From Ewingella sp963519305 (GTDB lineage: Bacteria; Pseudomonadota; Gammaproteobacteria; Enterobacterales; Enterobacteriaceae): 64,000 nt of DNA. The stretch is from NCBI GenBank assembly GCA_963519305.1, contig CAUQMS010000011.1:78670-142669 (forward strand). Reading direction: 5' to 3'. Of this stretch, positions 25,671 to 33,602 are shown in pieces. Position 1 is the first letter of the stretch. Each line of letters begins with the position of its first letter. The notes beneath the pieces are model-generated. The model was not told where the DNA came from. It searched no databases and was given only the letters and a program-made list of their open reading frames with translations. The translations under genes and the position numbers were made by a program.

Positions 25671-27308
25671 ATGACAACTAATTATATTTTTGTGACCGGC
25701 GGGGTCGTATCCTCTCTGGGTAAAGGCATTGCCGCAGCCTCTCTGGCGGCTATTCTCGAAGCCCGTGGCCTCAACGTGACCATGATGAAACTGGACCCGT
25801 ATATCAACGTGGATCCCGGTACTATGAGCCCGACCCAACACGGCGAAGTCTTCGTTACCGAAGATGGCGCTGAAACGGATCTGGACCTTGGTCACTACGA
25901 GCGCTTCATTCGCACCAAAATGACCCGCCGCAATAACTTCACTACCGGGCGTATCTACTCCGACGTGCTGCGTAAAGAGCGCCGCGGCGACTATCTCGGC
26001 GCAACCATTCAGGTTATCCCGCACATCACCAATAACATCAAAGAACGCATCATCGAAGGCGGCGAAGGCCATGATGTTGTGCTGGTGGAAATTGGCGGTA
26101 CCGTAGGTGATATCGAATCCCTGCCGTTCTTGGAAGCGATTCGCCAGATGGCGGTTGATGTGGGCCGTGAGCACACGCTGTATATGCACCTGACGCTGGT
26201 GCCGTATATGGCGGCTGCCGGTGAAGTAAAAACCAAACCAACCCAGCACTCGGTGAAAGAGCTGCTGTCGATTGGTATCCAGCCAGACGTGTTGATTTGC
26301 CGTTCGGACCGTGCCGTACCGGCCAACGAACGCGCCAAAATCGCGCTGTTCTGTAACGTGCCGGAAAAAGCCGTTATCTCGCTTAAAGATGTTGATTCCA
26401 TTTATAAAATCCCGGCCCTATTGAAATCTCAGGGTCTGGACGACTATATTTGTAAGCGCTTTAATCTGACCCCGCCGGAAGCCAATCTGAGCGAGTGGGA
26501 ACAGGTTGTGTACGAAGAAGCTAATCCGGGTGGCGAAGTCACTATCGGAATGGTGGGTAAATACATTGAGCTGCCAGACGCTTATAAGTCTGTGATTGAA
26601 GCACTCAAACACGGCGGGCTGAAAAATCGCCTGACGGTGAACATCAAACTTATCGACTCTCAGGATGTCGAAACGCGTGGTGTAGAAGTGCTGAAAGGGC
26701 TGGACGCGATCCTTATCCCAGGTGGCTTCGGCTACCGTGGTGTGGAAGGCAAAGTGACGACCGCCCGCTATGCGCGTGAAAACAACATCCCATATCTCGG
26801 TATTTGTCTGGGGATGCAGGTGGCATTGATGGAGTTTGCCCGCAACGTCGTGGGTATGGAAAATGCCAACTCAACCGAATTTGTGCCAGACTGTAAGTTC
26901 CCGGTTGTGGCACTGATCACCGAATGGCGCGATGAGGACGGGAACGTAGAAGTCCGTTCTGAAGAGAGTGATTTAGGCGGCACCATGCGTGTGGGCGGAC
27001 AGCAATGTCACCTGACCGACGGTAGCCTGGTTCGCGAGATGTACGGCGAGCCAACAATAGTTGAACGCCATCGTCACCGCTACGAAGTAAATAATATGCT
27101 GCTTAAACCTATCGAAGCCGCAGGTTTACGCGTTGCAGGACGCTCTGGCGATAAGCAACTGGTGGAAATTATTGAGTTGCCGAACCATCCATGGTTTGTG
27201 GCTTGCCAGTTCCACCCGGAATTTACGTCAACGCCGCGTGATGGTCATCCGTTGTTTGCAGGCTTTGTGAAGGCTGCCGGTGAGTATCAAAAGCGTCAGG
27301 TAAAATAA
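25671..27308 (+). CDS. pyrG: CTP synthase
   Basis: A 545-residue cytosolic enzyme that aminates UTP to CTP using glutamine and ATP. The N-terminal synthetase domain has FVTGGVVSSLGKGIAAASL (ATP loop), DPYINVDPGTMSPTQHGEVF and VEIGGTVGDIES. The C-terminal class I glutamine amidotransferase has IPGGFGYRG, the nucleophile Cys in YLGICLGMQVAL, and the His/Glu pair in FHPEFTSTP. The length is that of enteric PyrG. It is followed by eno after 79 bases on the same strand. Confidence 0.98.
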   Translation: MTTNYIFVTGGVVSSLGKGIAAASLAAILEARGLNVTMMKLDPYINVDPGTMSPTQHGEVFVTEDGAETDLDLGHYERFIRTKMTRRNNFTTGRIYSDVLRKERRGDYLGATIQVIPHITNNIKERIIEGGEGHDVVLVEIGGTVGDIESLPFLEAIRQMAVDVGREHTLYMHLTLVPYMAAAGEVKTKPTQHSVKELLSIGIQPDVLICRSDRAVPANERAKIALFCNVPEKAVISLKDVDSIYKIPALLKSQGLDDYICKRFNLTPPEANLSEWEQVVYEEANPGGEVTIGMVGKYIELPDAYKSVIEALKHGGLKNRLTVNIKLIDSQDVETRGVEVLKGLDAILIPGGFGYRGVEGKVTTARYARENNIPYLGICLGMQVALMEFARNVVGMENANSTEFVPDCKFPVVALITEWRDEDGNVEVRSEESDLGGTMRVGGQQCHLTDGSLVREMYGEPTIVERHRHRYEVNNMLLKPIEAAGLRVAGRSGDKQLVEIIELPNHPWFVACQFHPEFTSTPRDGHPLFAGFVKAAGEYQKRQVK

Positions 27309-27324
27309 ATATAGGGGAAGCAAC

Positions 27325-27363
27325 ATGCCGCTAATGCGATCTGCTGCTTGTCTGAAGCTTTAG
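27325..27363 (+). CDS. Possible 12-codon leader ORF upstream of eno
   Basis: ATG at 27325 opens MPLMRSAACLKL and stops at TAG (27361-27363), 24 bases before the eno ATG. It is preceded by AGGGGAAG at a good spacing (27313-27320), a stronger Shine-Dalgarno match than at many genes here. It could be a leader peptide acting on eno translation or transcription, or chance. Nothing in the peptide shows a run of one amino acid that would suggest classical attenuation. Confidence 0.3.
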   Translation: MPLMRSAACLKL

Positions 27364-27387
27364 TTAACTTGTACTGAGGAAATCTTA

Positions 27388-28692
27388 ATGTCTAAAATCG
27401 TTAAAGTTATCGGCCGTGAAATCATCGACTCCCGTGGTAACCCGACTGTAGAAGCTGAAGTTCATCTGGAAGGCGGTTTCGTTGGTCTGGCAGCTGCACC
27501 ATCAGGCGCATCTACAGGTTCCCGTGAAGCACTGGAACTGCGTGACGGTGATAAATCCCGTTTTCTGGGTAAAGGCGTACTGAAAGCCGTTGCTGCAGTC
27601 AATGGCCCGATTGCTCAGGCTGTAACCGGTAAAGATGCGAAAGACCAGGCTAACATCGACAAGATCATGATCGATCTTGATGGTACTGAGAACAAATCTA
27701 AGTTCGGTGCCAACGCGATTCTGGCTGTTTCCCTGGCTGCTGCTAAAGCGGCTGCTGCTTCTAAAGGTCTGCCACTGTACGCTCACATCGCAGAACTGAA
27801 CGGCACCCCAGGCAAATATTCTATGCCACTGCCAATGATGAACATCATCAACGGCGGCGAACACGCTGATAACAACGTTGATATTCAAGAGTTCATGATT
27901 CAGCCTGTTGGCGCGAAAACTCTGAAAGAAGCCATCCGTATGGGTTCTGAAGTGTTCCACACCCTGGCTAAAGTTCTGAAATCTAAAGGCATGGGTACTG
28001 CTGTTGGTGACGAAGGTGGCTATGCGCCAAACCTGGGTTCTAACGCAGAAGCTCTGGCTGTTATCGCTGAAGCAGTAGCAGCAGCAGGTTACGAGCTGGG
28101 TAAAGACATTACTCTGGCGATGGACTGTGCAGCATCAGAATTCTACAAAGACGGCAAATACGTTCTGGCCGGCGAAGGCAACAAAGCCTTCACTTCTGAA
28201 GAGTTCACTCACTTCCTGGAAGATCTGACCAAACAGTACCCAATCGTCTCTATCGAAGACGGTCTGGACGAATCTGATTGGGATGGTTTCGCATACCAGA
28301 CTAAAGTTCTGGGCGACAAAATCCAGCTGGTAGGTGACGATCTGTTCGTAACCAACACCAAAATCCTGAAAGAAGGTATCGACAAAGGTATCGTTAACTC
28401 CATCTTGATCAAATTCAACCAGATCGGTTCACTGACCGAAACTCTGGCTGCGATCAAAATGGCGAAAGATGCTGGCTACACTGCCGTTATCTCTCACCGT
28501 TCAGGCGAAACCGAAGATGCAACGATTGCCGACCTGGCAGTAGGTACTGCAGCGGGCCAGATCAAAACCGGTTCTATGAGCCGTTCTGACCGTGTTGCTA
28601 AGTACAACCAGCTGATTCGTATCGAAGAAGCACTGGCTGCACAGGGTACACCTGCTCCGTTCAACGGTCTGAAAGAAGTTAAAGGCCAGTAA
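27388..28692 (+). CDS. eno: Enolase
   Basis: A 434-residue glycolytic enzyme that interconverts 2-phosphoglycerate and phosphoenolpyruvate, and a component of the RNA degradosome with RNase E. Conserved elements are EIIDSRGNPTVEAEVHLEGG, GASTGSREALELRDGD, MPLPMMNIINGGEHADNNVD, the metal sites in AMDCAASEFY, SIEDGLDESDWDG and LVGDDLFVTN, and the C-terminal VISHRSGETEDATIADLAVG. Codon use is strongly biased to preferred codons, as expected for a very highly expressed gene. GAGGAAA lies just upstream of the ATG. Confidence 0.98.
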   Translation: MSKIVKVIGREIIDSRGNPTVEAEVHLEGGFVGLAAAPSGASTGSREALELRDGDKSRFLGKGVLKAVAAVNGPIAQAVTGKDAKDQANIDKIMIDLDGTENKSKFGANAILAVSLAAAKAAAASKGLPLYAHIAELNGTPGKYSMPLPMMNIINGGEHADNNVDIQEFMIQPVGAKTLKEAIRMGSEVFHTLAKVLKSKGMGTAVGDEGGYAPNLGSNAEALAVIAEAVAAAGYELGKDITLAMDCAASEFYKDGKYVLAGEGNKAFTSEEFTHFLEDLTKQYPIVSIEDGLDESDWDGFAYQTKVLGDKIQLVGDDLFVTNTKILKEGIDKGIVNSILIKFNQIGSLTETLAAIKMAKDAGYTAVISHRSGETEDATIADLAVGTAAGQIKTGSMSRSDRVAKYNQLIRIEEALAAQGTPAPFNGLKEVKGQ

Positions 28693-28716
28693 TTACTGAG
28701 CTGTTAACGCTTTCTG

Positions 28717-28743
28717 AAAAACCCGCTCCGGCGGGTTTTTTTA
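28717..28743 (+). terminator. Rho-independent terminator after eno
   Basis: AAAAACCCGC-TCCG-GCGGGTTTTTTT is a compact GC stem with a strong T tract, 24 bases after the eno stop. Confidence 0.93.
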
Positions 28744-28871
28744 TGTCTGTCATTGGGGGGCTGAAAACGGCGGTCGCGCAGTCTGCCATACTCATTTACA
28801 GCACAGGTTTGGCCTGACAGCGCTTATCTGTGATAATGCGCGCTGATTTTTTAGAGATGACTGAGATAACC

Positions 28872-29543
28872 ATGCAGTACCCGATTAATGAAATGTTCGA
28901 AACCCTGCAAGGGGAAGGCTATTTTACCGGCGTGCCGGCCATTTTTGTGCGCCTGCAGGGCTGCCCTGTCGGTTGTAGCTGGTGCGATACTAAACATACC
29001 TGGGACAAAATTGCCGATCGGGAAGTCGACGTGCAGCGGATCTTGGTAAAAACCAAAGAGAGCGATGCCTGGGGCAACGCGACTGCTGAACAGTTACTGC
29101 AAATTATTGAACAACAGGGCTATACCGCGCTTCACGTGGTGATCACCGGCGGTGAGCCGTGTATCTATGACCTGCAGCCTTTGACGTCATTATTAGAATT
29201 GAACGGTTTTAGTTGCCAGATTGAAACCAGCGGAACACACGAAGTACGCTGTTCGGTCAATACCTGGGTGACGGTATCGCCGAAAGTGAATATGCGGGGC
29301 GGCTATGACATTCTGCCGCAGGCGCTGAAACGTGCGGATGAAGTGAAACATCCGGTAGCCCGTCAGCGCGACATTGATGCGCTCGAAGTGTTACTCGCCA
29401 CGCTGACCGATGAGAAGTCACGCATCATCGCATTACAGCCCATCAGCCAAAAAGAAGAAGCCACCAAATTATGCATTGCGACCTGCATTGCAAAAAATTG
29501 GCGGTTATCAATGCAGACCCATAAGTACCTTAATATCGCCTGA
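28872..29543 (+). CDS. queE: 7-carboxy-7-deazaguanine synthase QueE
   Basis: A 223-residue radical-SAM enzyme that contracts carboxytetrahydropterin to 7-carboxy-7-deazaguanine in queuosine biosynthesis. The [4Fe-4S] cysteines are Cys31, Cys35 and Cys38 in GCPVGCSWCDTKHTWDK. SAM-binding ITGGEPCIYDL and the C-terminal NWRLSMQTHKYLNIA match E. coli QueE, which is also 223 aa. I chose the ATG at 28872 on that basis; codons upstream to 28830 are not conserved. The last base of the stop codon is the first base of an ERIC-like element. The gene is convergent with queD, the preceding pathway step. Confidence 0.96.
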   Translation: MQYPINEMFETLQGEGYFTGVPAIFVRLQGCPVGCSWCDTKHTWDKIADREVDVQRILVKTKESDAWGNATAEQLLQIIEQQGYTALHVVITGGEPCIYDLQPLTSLLELNGFSCQIETSGTHEVRCSVNTWVTVSPKVNMRGGYDILPQALKRADEVKHPVARQRDIDALEVLLATLTDEKSRIIALQPISQKEEATKLCIATCIAKNWRLSMQTHKYLNIA

Positions 29544-29643
29544 TACCCTTCATCCTTCGCGTTTTCTCTGCGTTGGCTGCTCTTGTTCGCCTGGATACAC
29601 CAAAGGCAGGCGCCTCCAGGGCGACATGAATGATTTTGGGTAT
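29543..29643. repeat. Shortened ERIC-like element between queE and queD
   Basis: ATACCC (29543-29548) and GGGTAT (29638-29643) form the terminal inverted repeats. The inner ends CTTCATCCTTCGCG...CGTTGGCTG and GAATGATTTTGGGTAT match the complete element at 33461, but the middle is shorter and diverged (101 against 125 bp). Its first base is the last base of the queE stop codon. Confidence 0.75.
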
Positions 29644-29650
29644 CGGTTGA

Positions 29651-30010
29651 TCAGCCTTTATAAACGCAGCCCGCGGTACAGGTTTCTTTTACGCGCACGG
29701 CGCTAAGTAATGGCAGTTTCGGCTTCATCTCATTCCAGATCCACTCGGCCAGCACTTCGCTGGTCGGGTTTTCTAATCCCGGAATGTCGTTCAGATTATA
29801 GTGATCCAGACGATCCAAAGTCGGATTGAACGCGGCCTTCAGATCGGCAAAATCCATCACCCAACCGGTATGGGGATCCACTTCACCGGTAATTTCAATA
29901 CGCACGGTGAAAGAGTGACCGTGCAGACGGCCGCATTTGTGGCCTGCTGGCACATTCGGTAAATGGTGCGCGGCTTCGAACTGGAAATCTTTAAACAGTG
30001 TGGTGGTCAT
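29651..30010 (-). CDS. queD: 6-carboxy-5,6,7,8-tetrahydropterin synthase QueD
   Basis: A 119-residue tunnelling-fold enzyme that converts dihydroneopterin triphosphate to carboxytetrahydropterin, the substrate of QueE. Zn-binding histidines lie in FEAAHHLP (His15) and GRLHGHSF (His30, His32), with the catalytic Cys26 in GHKCGRLHGH. The C-terminal ETCTAGCVYKG is typical of enteric QueD. It is separated from the convergent queE by 107 bases made up almost entirely of the short ERIC-like element, and a second ERIC lies upstream. Confidence 0.96.
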   Translation of the reverse strand: MTTTLFKDFQFEAAHHLPNVPAGHKCGRLHGHSFTVRIEITGEVDPHTGWVMDFADLKAAFNPTLDRLDHYNLNDIPGLENPTSEVLAEWIWNEMKPKLPLLSAVRVKETCTAGCVYKG

Positions 30011-30072
30011 AGCGCTTTCTCATTGCTCAAAAAACGCGGCATAGTAGCGGATATCGGCCCTTCACGCCACGA

Positions 30073-30266
30073 ATACCCTTCATTCTTACGTCGCAGGGGC
30101 GTTGGCTGCCTTCACTCACCCAGGTCACTTAGTTTACGAAGCTCCTTGGGATTATGAGCCTTGATAAGGCCCACCCTTCGGGCCAGCGTAAGCGCTGTTC
30201 AAATTGGCCTATGACTAATTTGTCGTTCAGTTGCCGCCTACCTGCAACGCGAATGATTTTGGGTAT
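30073..30266. repeat. ERIC element carrying an internal insertion of about 70 bp
   Basis: It is bounded by ATACCC (30073) and GGGTAT (ends 30266). Both halves align with the complete ERIC at 33461: CGCAGGGGCGTTGGCTGCCTTCACTCACC on the left (given here as a composite reading), and CTACCTGCAACGCGAATG with the terminal repeat on the right. About 65-70 extra bases (about 30160-30226) lie inside, including a hairpin GGCCCACCCTTCGGGCC. ERICs with internal insertions of about this size are known in enterobacteria. It occupies much of the 360-base queD-hydrolase gap. Confidence 0.8.
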
Positions 30267-30370
30267 ATCAAGAAGCCTTAAGCTGTACAAGGCGTTACCA
30301 ACCACTGCTTTACTCAGCCCGTTTCACTGGCTTAAAGTGAGCCCAGTGAGACTAACCTCTTGAGTGAATA

Positions 30371-31363
30371 ATGATTACTGTGCTGCGATGGGCCATATTA
30401 TCAGTGCTTTTCTCTGCGGGCGTCAGTGCAGAAACCCTGCCGCCGACGGTTGCGCCTAAAACGGCAGCAGCCAACGTAGATGTGAAAGCCACCAAAACCA
30501 CTATTTCTGGTCAATCTGCTGCCCTGACTTTCCCTCCGGGATCCGGGAGTTTCCGTATTCCTCTGGCGCAAGGGAAGAAGAGTCTGGAAGTTTTTAGCTA
30601 TCAGCCAGTGGGGGCAGATGCCACAACACCGATTGTGATCGTCATGACCGGCGTTGATCGTAATGCGGCAACCTATCGAAATGACTGGATGACGGTCGCA
30701 GATCAATACCATCTTCGGGTGATCGTTCCACGTTTTAGCGAGCAGGACTTCCCCGGTGCGGCAGGCTATAACCTTGGCAATCTGGTGGATGCCAAAACCC
30801 ATCGTAAATTACCCGCTTCCCAATGGGCGTTTACCCTTGTGGATACGGTGTTCAGCCAGCTACAGAAACAGGGTGTTACCCGCCAGCAGCAATATTATCT
30901 TTTCGGCAACAGTGCCGGCTGTCAGTTTGTTCATCGGATGCTGACCCTGTTACCGCAGCCGCAGGTGAAAGCGGCGGTCTGCGCGGCGGCAGGCTGGTGG
31001 ACTTTACCAGATACCGACCAGCGCTGGCCTTATGGTTTACGCGAATCACCGGTGCCCGTGAGTCAGCAGCAGCTGGCCAGTTACTTTGCCAAGCCGATGC
31101 TGATTGCCGTCGGTAGCGAAGACGATGACCCGGAAAACCATCTGTTGCGCCGTTCCAAGCAGGCGATGGCGCAGGGCAGTAACCGTCTGGAGCGTGCCGA
31201 AAGCTACTTCACCACCTCCCAGCAGCGCGCCGAGCAGAACAACACGCCGTTCAACTGGCACTTTATGGATCTGCCGGATATCGGCCACAGCGGCAGTAAG
31301 ATGTCGGTGTTTGCCGCCGGGCAGTTTGCCTGGTTTGAACAGCACGGTGAGTTCCATCTTTGA
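30371..31363 (+). CDS. Secreted alpha/beta-hydrolase of unknown substrate
   Basis: A 330-residue exported protein. The signal peptide MITVLRWAILSVLFSAGVSA is followed by a proline/alanine/threonine-rich linker (about 21-50) and an alpha/beta-hydrolase domain. The candidate triad is Ser181 in the nucleophile elbow FGNSAGCQ, an Asp among residues 251-253 in VGSEDDDPEN, and His306 in DIGHSGSKM. The layout resembles poly(3-hydroxybutyrate)-depolymerase-like or esterase proteins, but I cannot name a substrate. It has its own terminator and lies upstream of cysJ without being part of that operon. Confidence 0.8.
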   Translation: MITVLRWAILSVLFSAGVSAETLPPTVAPKTAAANVDVKATKTTISGQSAALTFPPGSGSFRIPLAQGKKSLEVFSYQPVGADATTPIVIVMTGVDRNAATYRNDWMTVADQYHLRVIVPRFSEQDFPGAAGYNLGNLVDAKTHRKLPASQWAFTLVDTVFSQLQKQGVTRQQQYYLFGNSAGCQFVHRMLTLLPQPQVKAAVCAAAGWWTLPDTDQRWPYGLRESPVPVSQQQLASYFAKPMLIAVGSEDDDPENHLLRRSKQAMAQGSNRLERAESYFTTSQQRAEQNNTPFNWHFMDLPDIGHSGSKMSVFAAGQFAWFEQHGEFHL

Positions 31364-31384
31364 GCCTGCTGAAAAATATTTTTG

Positions 31385-31407
31385 CCCCCGCTGCGGCGGG
31401 GTTTTTC
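31385..31407 (+). terminator. Rho-independent terminator after the secreted hydrolase gene
   Basis: CCCCGC (31386-31391) pairs with GCGGGG (31396-31401), followed by TTTTT. Confidence 0.85.
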
Positions 31408-31500
31408 TTTGTATAACAGACAGTTTTGAATGAATGACCGGACGTGGATTTTTTAATAACCATTTCAGTAAGATAAAAATTCATTCTTACCACTTTTGAT

Positions 31501-31522
31501 GGTTATTCCTATCTCTAAAACC
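31501..31522 (+). promoter_or_regulatory. Candidate CysB site upstream of cysJ
   Basis: TTATTCC and CTAAA separated by five bases, framed by GGT/ACC, lie about 140 bases before the cysJ start in an AT-rich gap. This resembles the degenerate sites bound by the sulfur activator CysB. The consensus is weak, so this is suggestive only. Confidence 0.35.
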
Positions 31523-31658
31523 ACTTAGTCATTTTGGTTATTTATTATTTCCATCACTTCTTTAATTGTTATCATCCGGCTGGTTAACCTTACAAACTCT
31601 CCAGGCCTGTTTTGGCCGGACAGACGACTGGCTTTTGCATAAGGGAATTCGTACCGCG

Positions 31659-33461
31659 ATGACGACTCAGGCTCCTCCAACTTCTATGCTTCCTCTGACG
31701 GCGGAGCAACTGGCCCGCCTCCAATCGACGATTGGTGAATACTCACCCACGCAACTGGCCTGGCTTTCCGGTTATTTCTGGGGAATGGTTAACCAGCAGC
31801 CGGGTTCCGTTGCTGCCAGTGCGCCAGCGGTAGCCGCCGCGGCGATCACCCTGATCTCTGCCTCTCAGACCGGCAATGCGCGCCGGTTAGCGGAGCAACT
31901 GCGTGACGATCTGGTGGCCGCGAAACTGAACGTCAATCTGATCAATGCCAGAGATTACAAATTCAAGCAAATCGGCCAGGAAAAACTGCTGCTGATTGTC
32001 GCATCCACGCAGGGTGAGGGCGAACAGGCGGAAGAAGCGGTCGCACTGCATAAATTCCTGCAGTCCAAAAAAGCCCCACAGATGAAAGAGACCGCATTTG
32101 CGGTATTTGCGCTGGGCGATACCTCTTACGAATTCTTCTGTCAGGCGGGCAAAGACTTTGATAACCGGCTTGGTGAACTCGGTGCAGAGCGCCTGCTCGA
32201 CCGCGTGGACGCCGACGTTGAGTATCACGTGCAGGCTGAAGCCTGGCGTAAGCAGATTGTCGAGGTGCTTAAACAGCGCGTCCCTGCTGATACCACCGGA
32301 CAGCCGGTTGCGACGCTGGCCGGTGCGGTCAATCAAATTGACAGCAGCCCCTATACTAAAGAGCAGCCACTGACCGCGCTGCTCTCCGTGAACCAGAAAA
32401 TTACCGGCCGCGATTCAGACAAAGACGTACGCCATATCGAGATTGATCTGGGCGATTCCGGCCTGCGTTACCAGCCGGGAGACGCCCTCGGCGTCTGGTT
32501 TGAAAATTGCCCGGCGCTGGTGCAGGAACTGGTCGAACTGCTGTGGTTGAAAGGCGATGAGCTGGTCGAAGTGAACAGTAAAACGCTCACGCTGAGCGAC
32601 GCATTACAACGCCACATTGAGCTGACGCAAAACACCACGCCAATTGTCGAGAAATATGCCGCGCTGTGCCGCGATGAGAAACTGACCGCGCTGCTGGCCG
32701 ACAAACCTGCTTTGCAGCACTTTGCCCAAACAACGCCGTTTGTTGACATGGTGCGTCAGGCACCGACCGAACTGGACGCGCAGCAGCTGATTGATCTGCT
32801 GCGTCCGCTGACGCCGCGTCTCTATTCCATTGCGTCATCGCAGGCAGAAGCCGAATCAGAAGTGCATATCACCGTAGGTGCCGTGCGCTATGACATTGAT
32901 GGCCGCGCCCGCAGCGGTGGTGCGTCAGGATATCTGGCTGACCGTCTGGAAGAGGACGGAGAGGTACGGGTGTTTATCGAACATAACGATAACTTCCGTC
33001 TGCCCTCTAATCCGGAAGCACCCGTGATTATGATTGGTCCGGGAACCGGCATCGCGCCGTTCCGCGCCTTTATGCAGCAGCGCGAAAACGACGGTGCCGG
33101 CGGGAAGAACTGGCTGTTCTTCGGCAACCCGCACTTTACCGATGATTTCTTGTATCAGGTGGAGTGGCAGCGCTACGTCAAAGAGGGTCTGCTGACACAT
33201 ATCTCTCTCGCCTGGTCACGCGATCAGGCAGAAAAAGTCTACGTTCAGGACAAGCTGCGCGAAAGTCGAGCAGAAGTCTGGCAGTGGTTGCAGGAAGGTG
33301 CGCACATTTATGTGTGTGGTGATGCTAACCGCATGGCGAAAGATGTCGAGCAGGCGCTGCTGGAAATCATTGCAGAACAGGGCTCGATGGATCTGGAAAC
33401 CGCCGACGAATTCTTAAGCGAATTACGTCAGGATCGCCGCTATCAGCGCGACGTTTACTAA
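31659..33461 (+). CDS. cysJ: Assimilatory sulfite reductase (NADPH) flavoprotein alpha subunit CysJ
   Basis: A 600-residue flavoprotein that passes electrons from NADPH through FAD and FMN to the CysI haemoprotein. An N-terminal flavodoxin domain (about 60-205, SASQTGNARRLAEQL, STQGEGEQAEEA, LGDTSYEFFC) is followed by the FAD domain (about 230-450, PRLYSIASSQAE) and the NADPH-binding domain (MIGPGTGIAPFRAFMQQR, YVCGDANRMAKDVE), ending DRRYQRDVY. The ATG at 31659 gives the enteric length (599-600); upstream codons to 31566 are not conserved. Its TAA stop shares its last base with an ERIC element that fills the gap to cysI. Confidence 0.97.
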   Translation: MTTQAPPTSMLPLTAEQLARLQSTIGEYSPTQLAWLSGYFWGMVNQQPGSVAASAPAVAAAAITLISASQTGNARRLAEQLRDDLVAAKLNVNLINARDYKFKQIGQEKLLLIVASTQGEGEQAEEAVALHKFLQSKKAPQMKETAFAVFALGDTSYEFFCQAGKDFDNRLGELGAERLLDRVDADVEYHVQAEAWRKQIVEVLKQRVPADTTGQPVATLAGAVNQIDSSPYTKEQPLTALLSVNQKITGRDSDKDVRHIEIDLGDSGLRYQPGDALGVWFENCPALVQELVELLWLKGDELVEVNSKTLTLSDALQRHIELTQNTTPIVEKYAALCRDEKLTALLADKPALQHFAQTTPFVDMVRQAPTELDAQQLIDLLRPLTPRLYSIASSQAEAESEVHITVGAVRYDIDGRARSGGASGYLADRLEEDGEVRVFIEHNDNFRLPSNPEAPVIMIGPGTGIAPFRAFMQQRENDGAGGKNWLFFGNPHFTDDFLYQVEWQRYVKEGLLTHISLAWSRDQAEKVYVQDKLRESRAEVWQWLQEGAHIYVCGDANRMAKDVEQALLEIIAEQGSMDLETADEFLSELRQDRRYQRDVY

Positions 33462-33585
33462 TACCCTGCATCCTTCAAATTGCAGGGGTGTTGGCTTCCT
33501 TTAGTCACCCGAATCACTTACTTGTGTAAGCTCATCGGGGTTCCTTCAGTTGTCGTCTACCTGCAACTCGAATGATTTTGGGTAT
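33461..33585. repeat. Complete ERIC element inside the cysJ-cysI intergenic gap
   Basis: A 125-bp element with terminal ATACCC/GGGTAT. Its core closely resembles the published ERIC consensus: GTGTAAGCTCATCGGGGTTC on the forward strand (against ATGTAAGCTCCTGGGGATTC) and AAGTAAGTGATTCGGGTGA on the reverse strand (against AAGTAAGTGACTGGGGTGA). It begins at the last base of the cysJ stop and ends 17 bases before the cysI start, so it lies within the cysJIH transcript. Confidence 0.92.
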
Positions 33586-33602
33586 AAAGTTATAAGCGAG
33601 AA

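Noticed and set aside
25565..25681. A 38-codon ORF with a good ribosome site overlapping the pyrG start in another frame, considered as a leader peptide
   Set aside because: The best pyrG promoter (-10 at 25611) lies inside it, so the main pyrG transcript would not contain its start; no conserved feature supports it.
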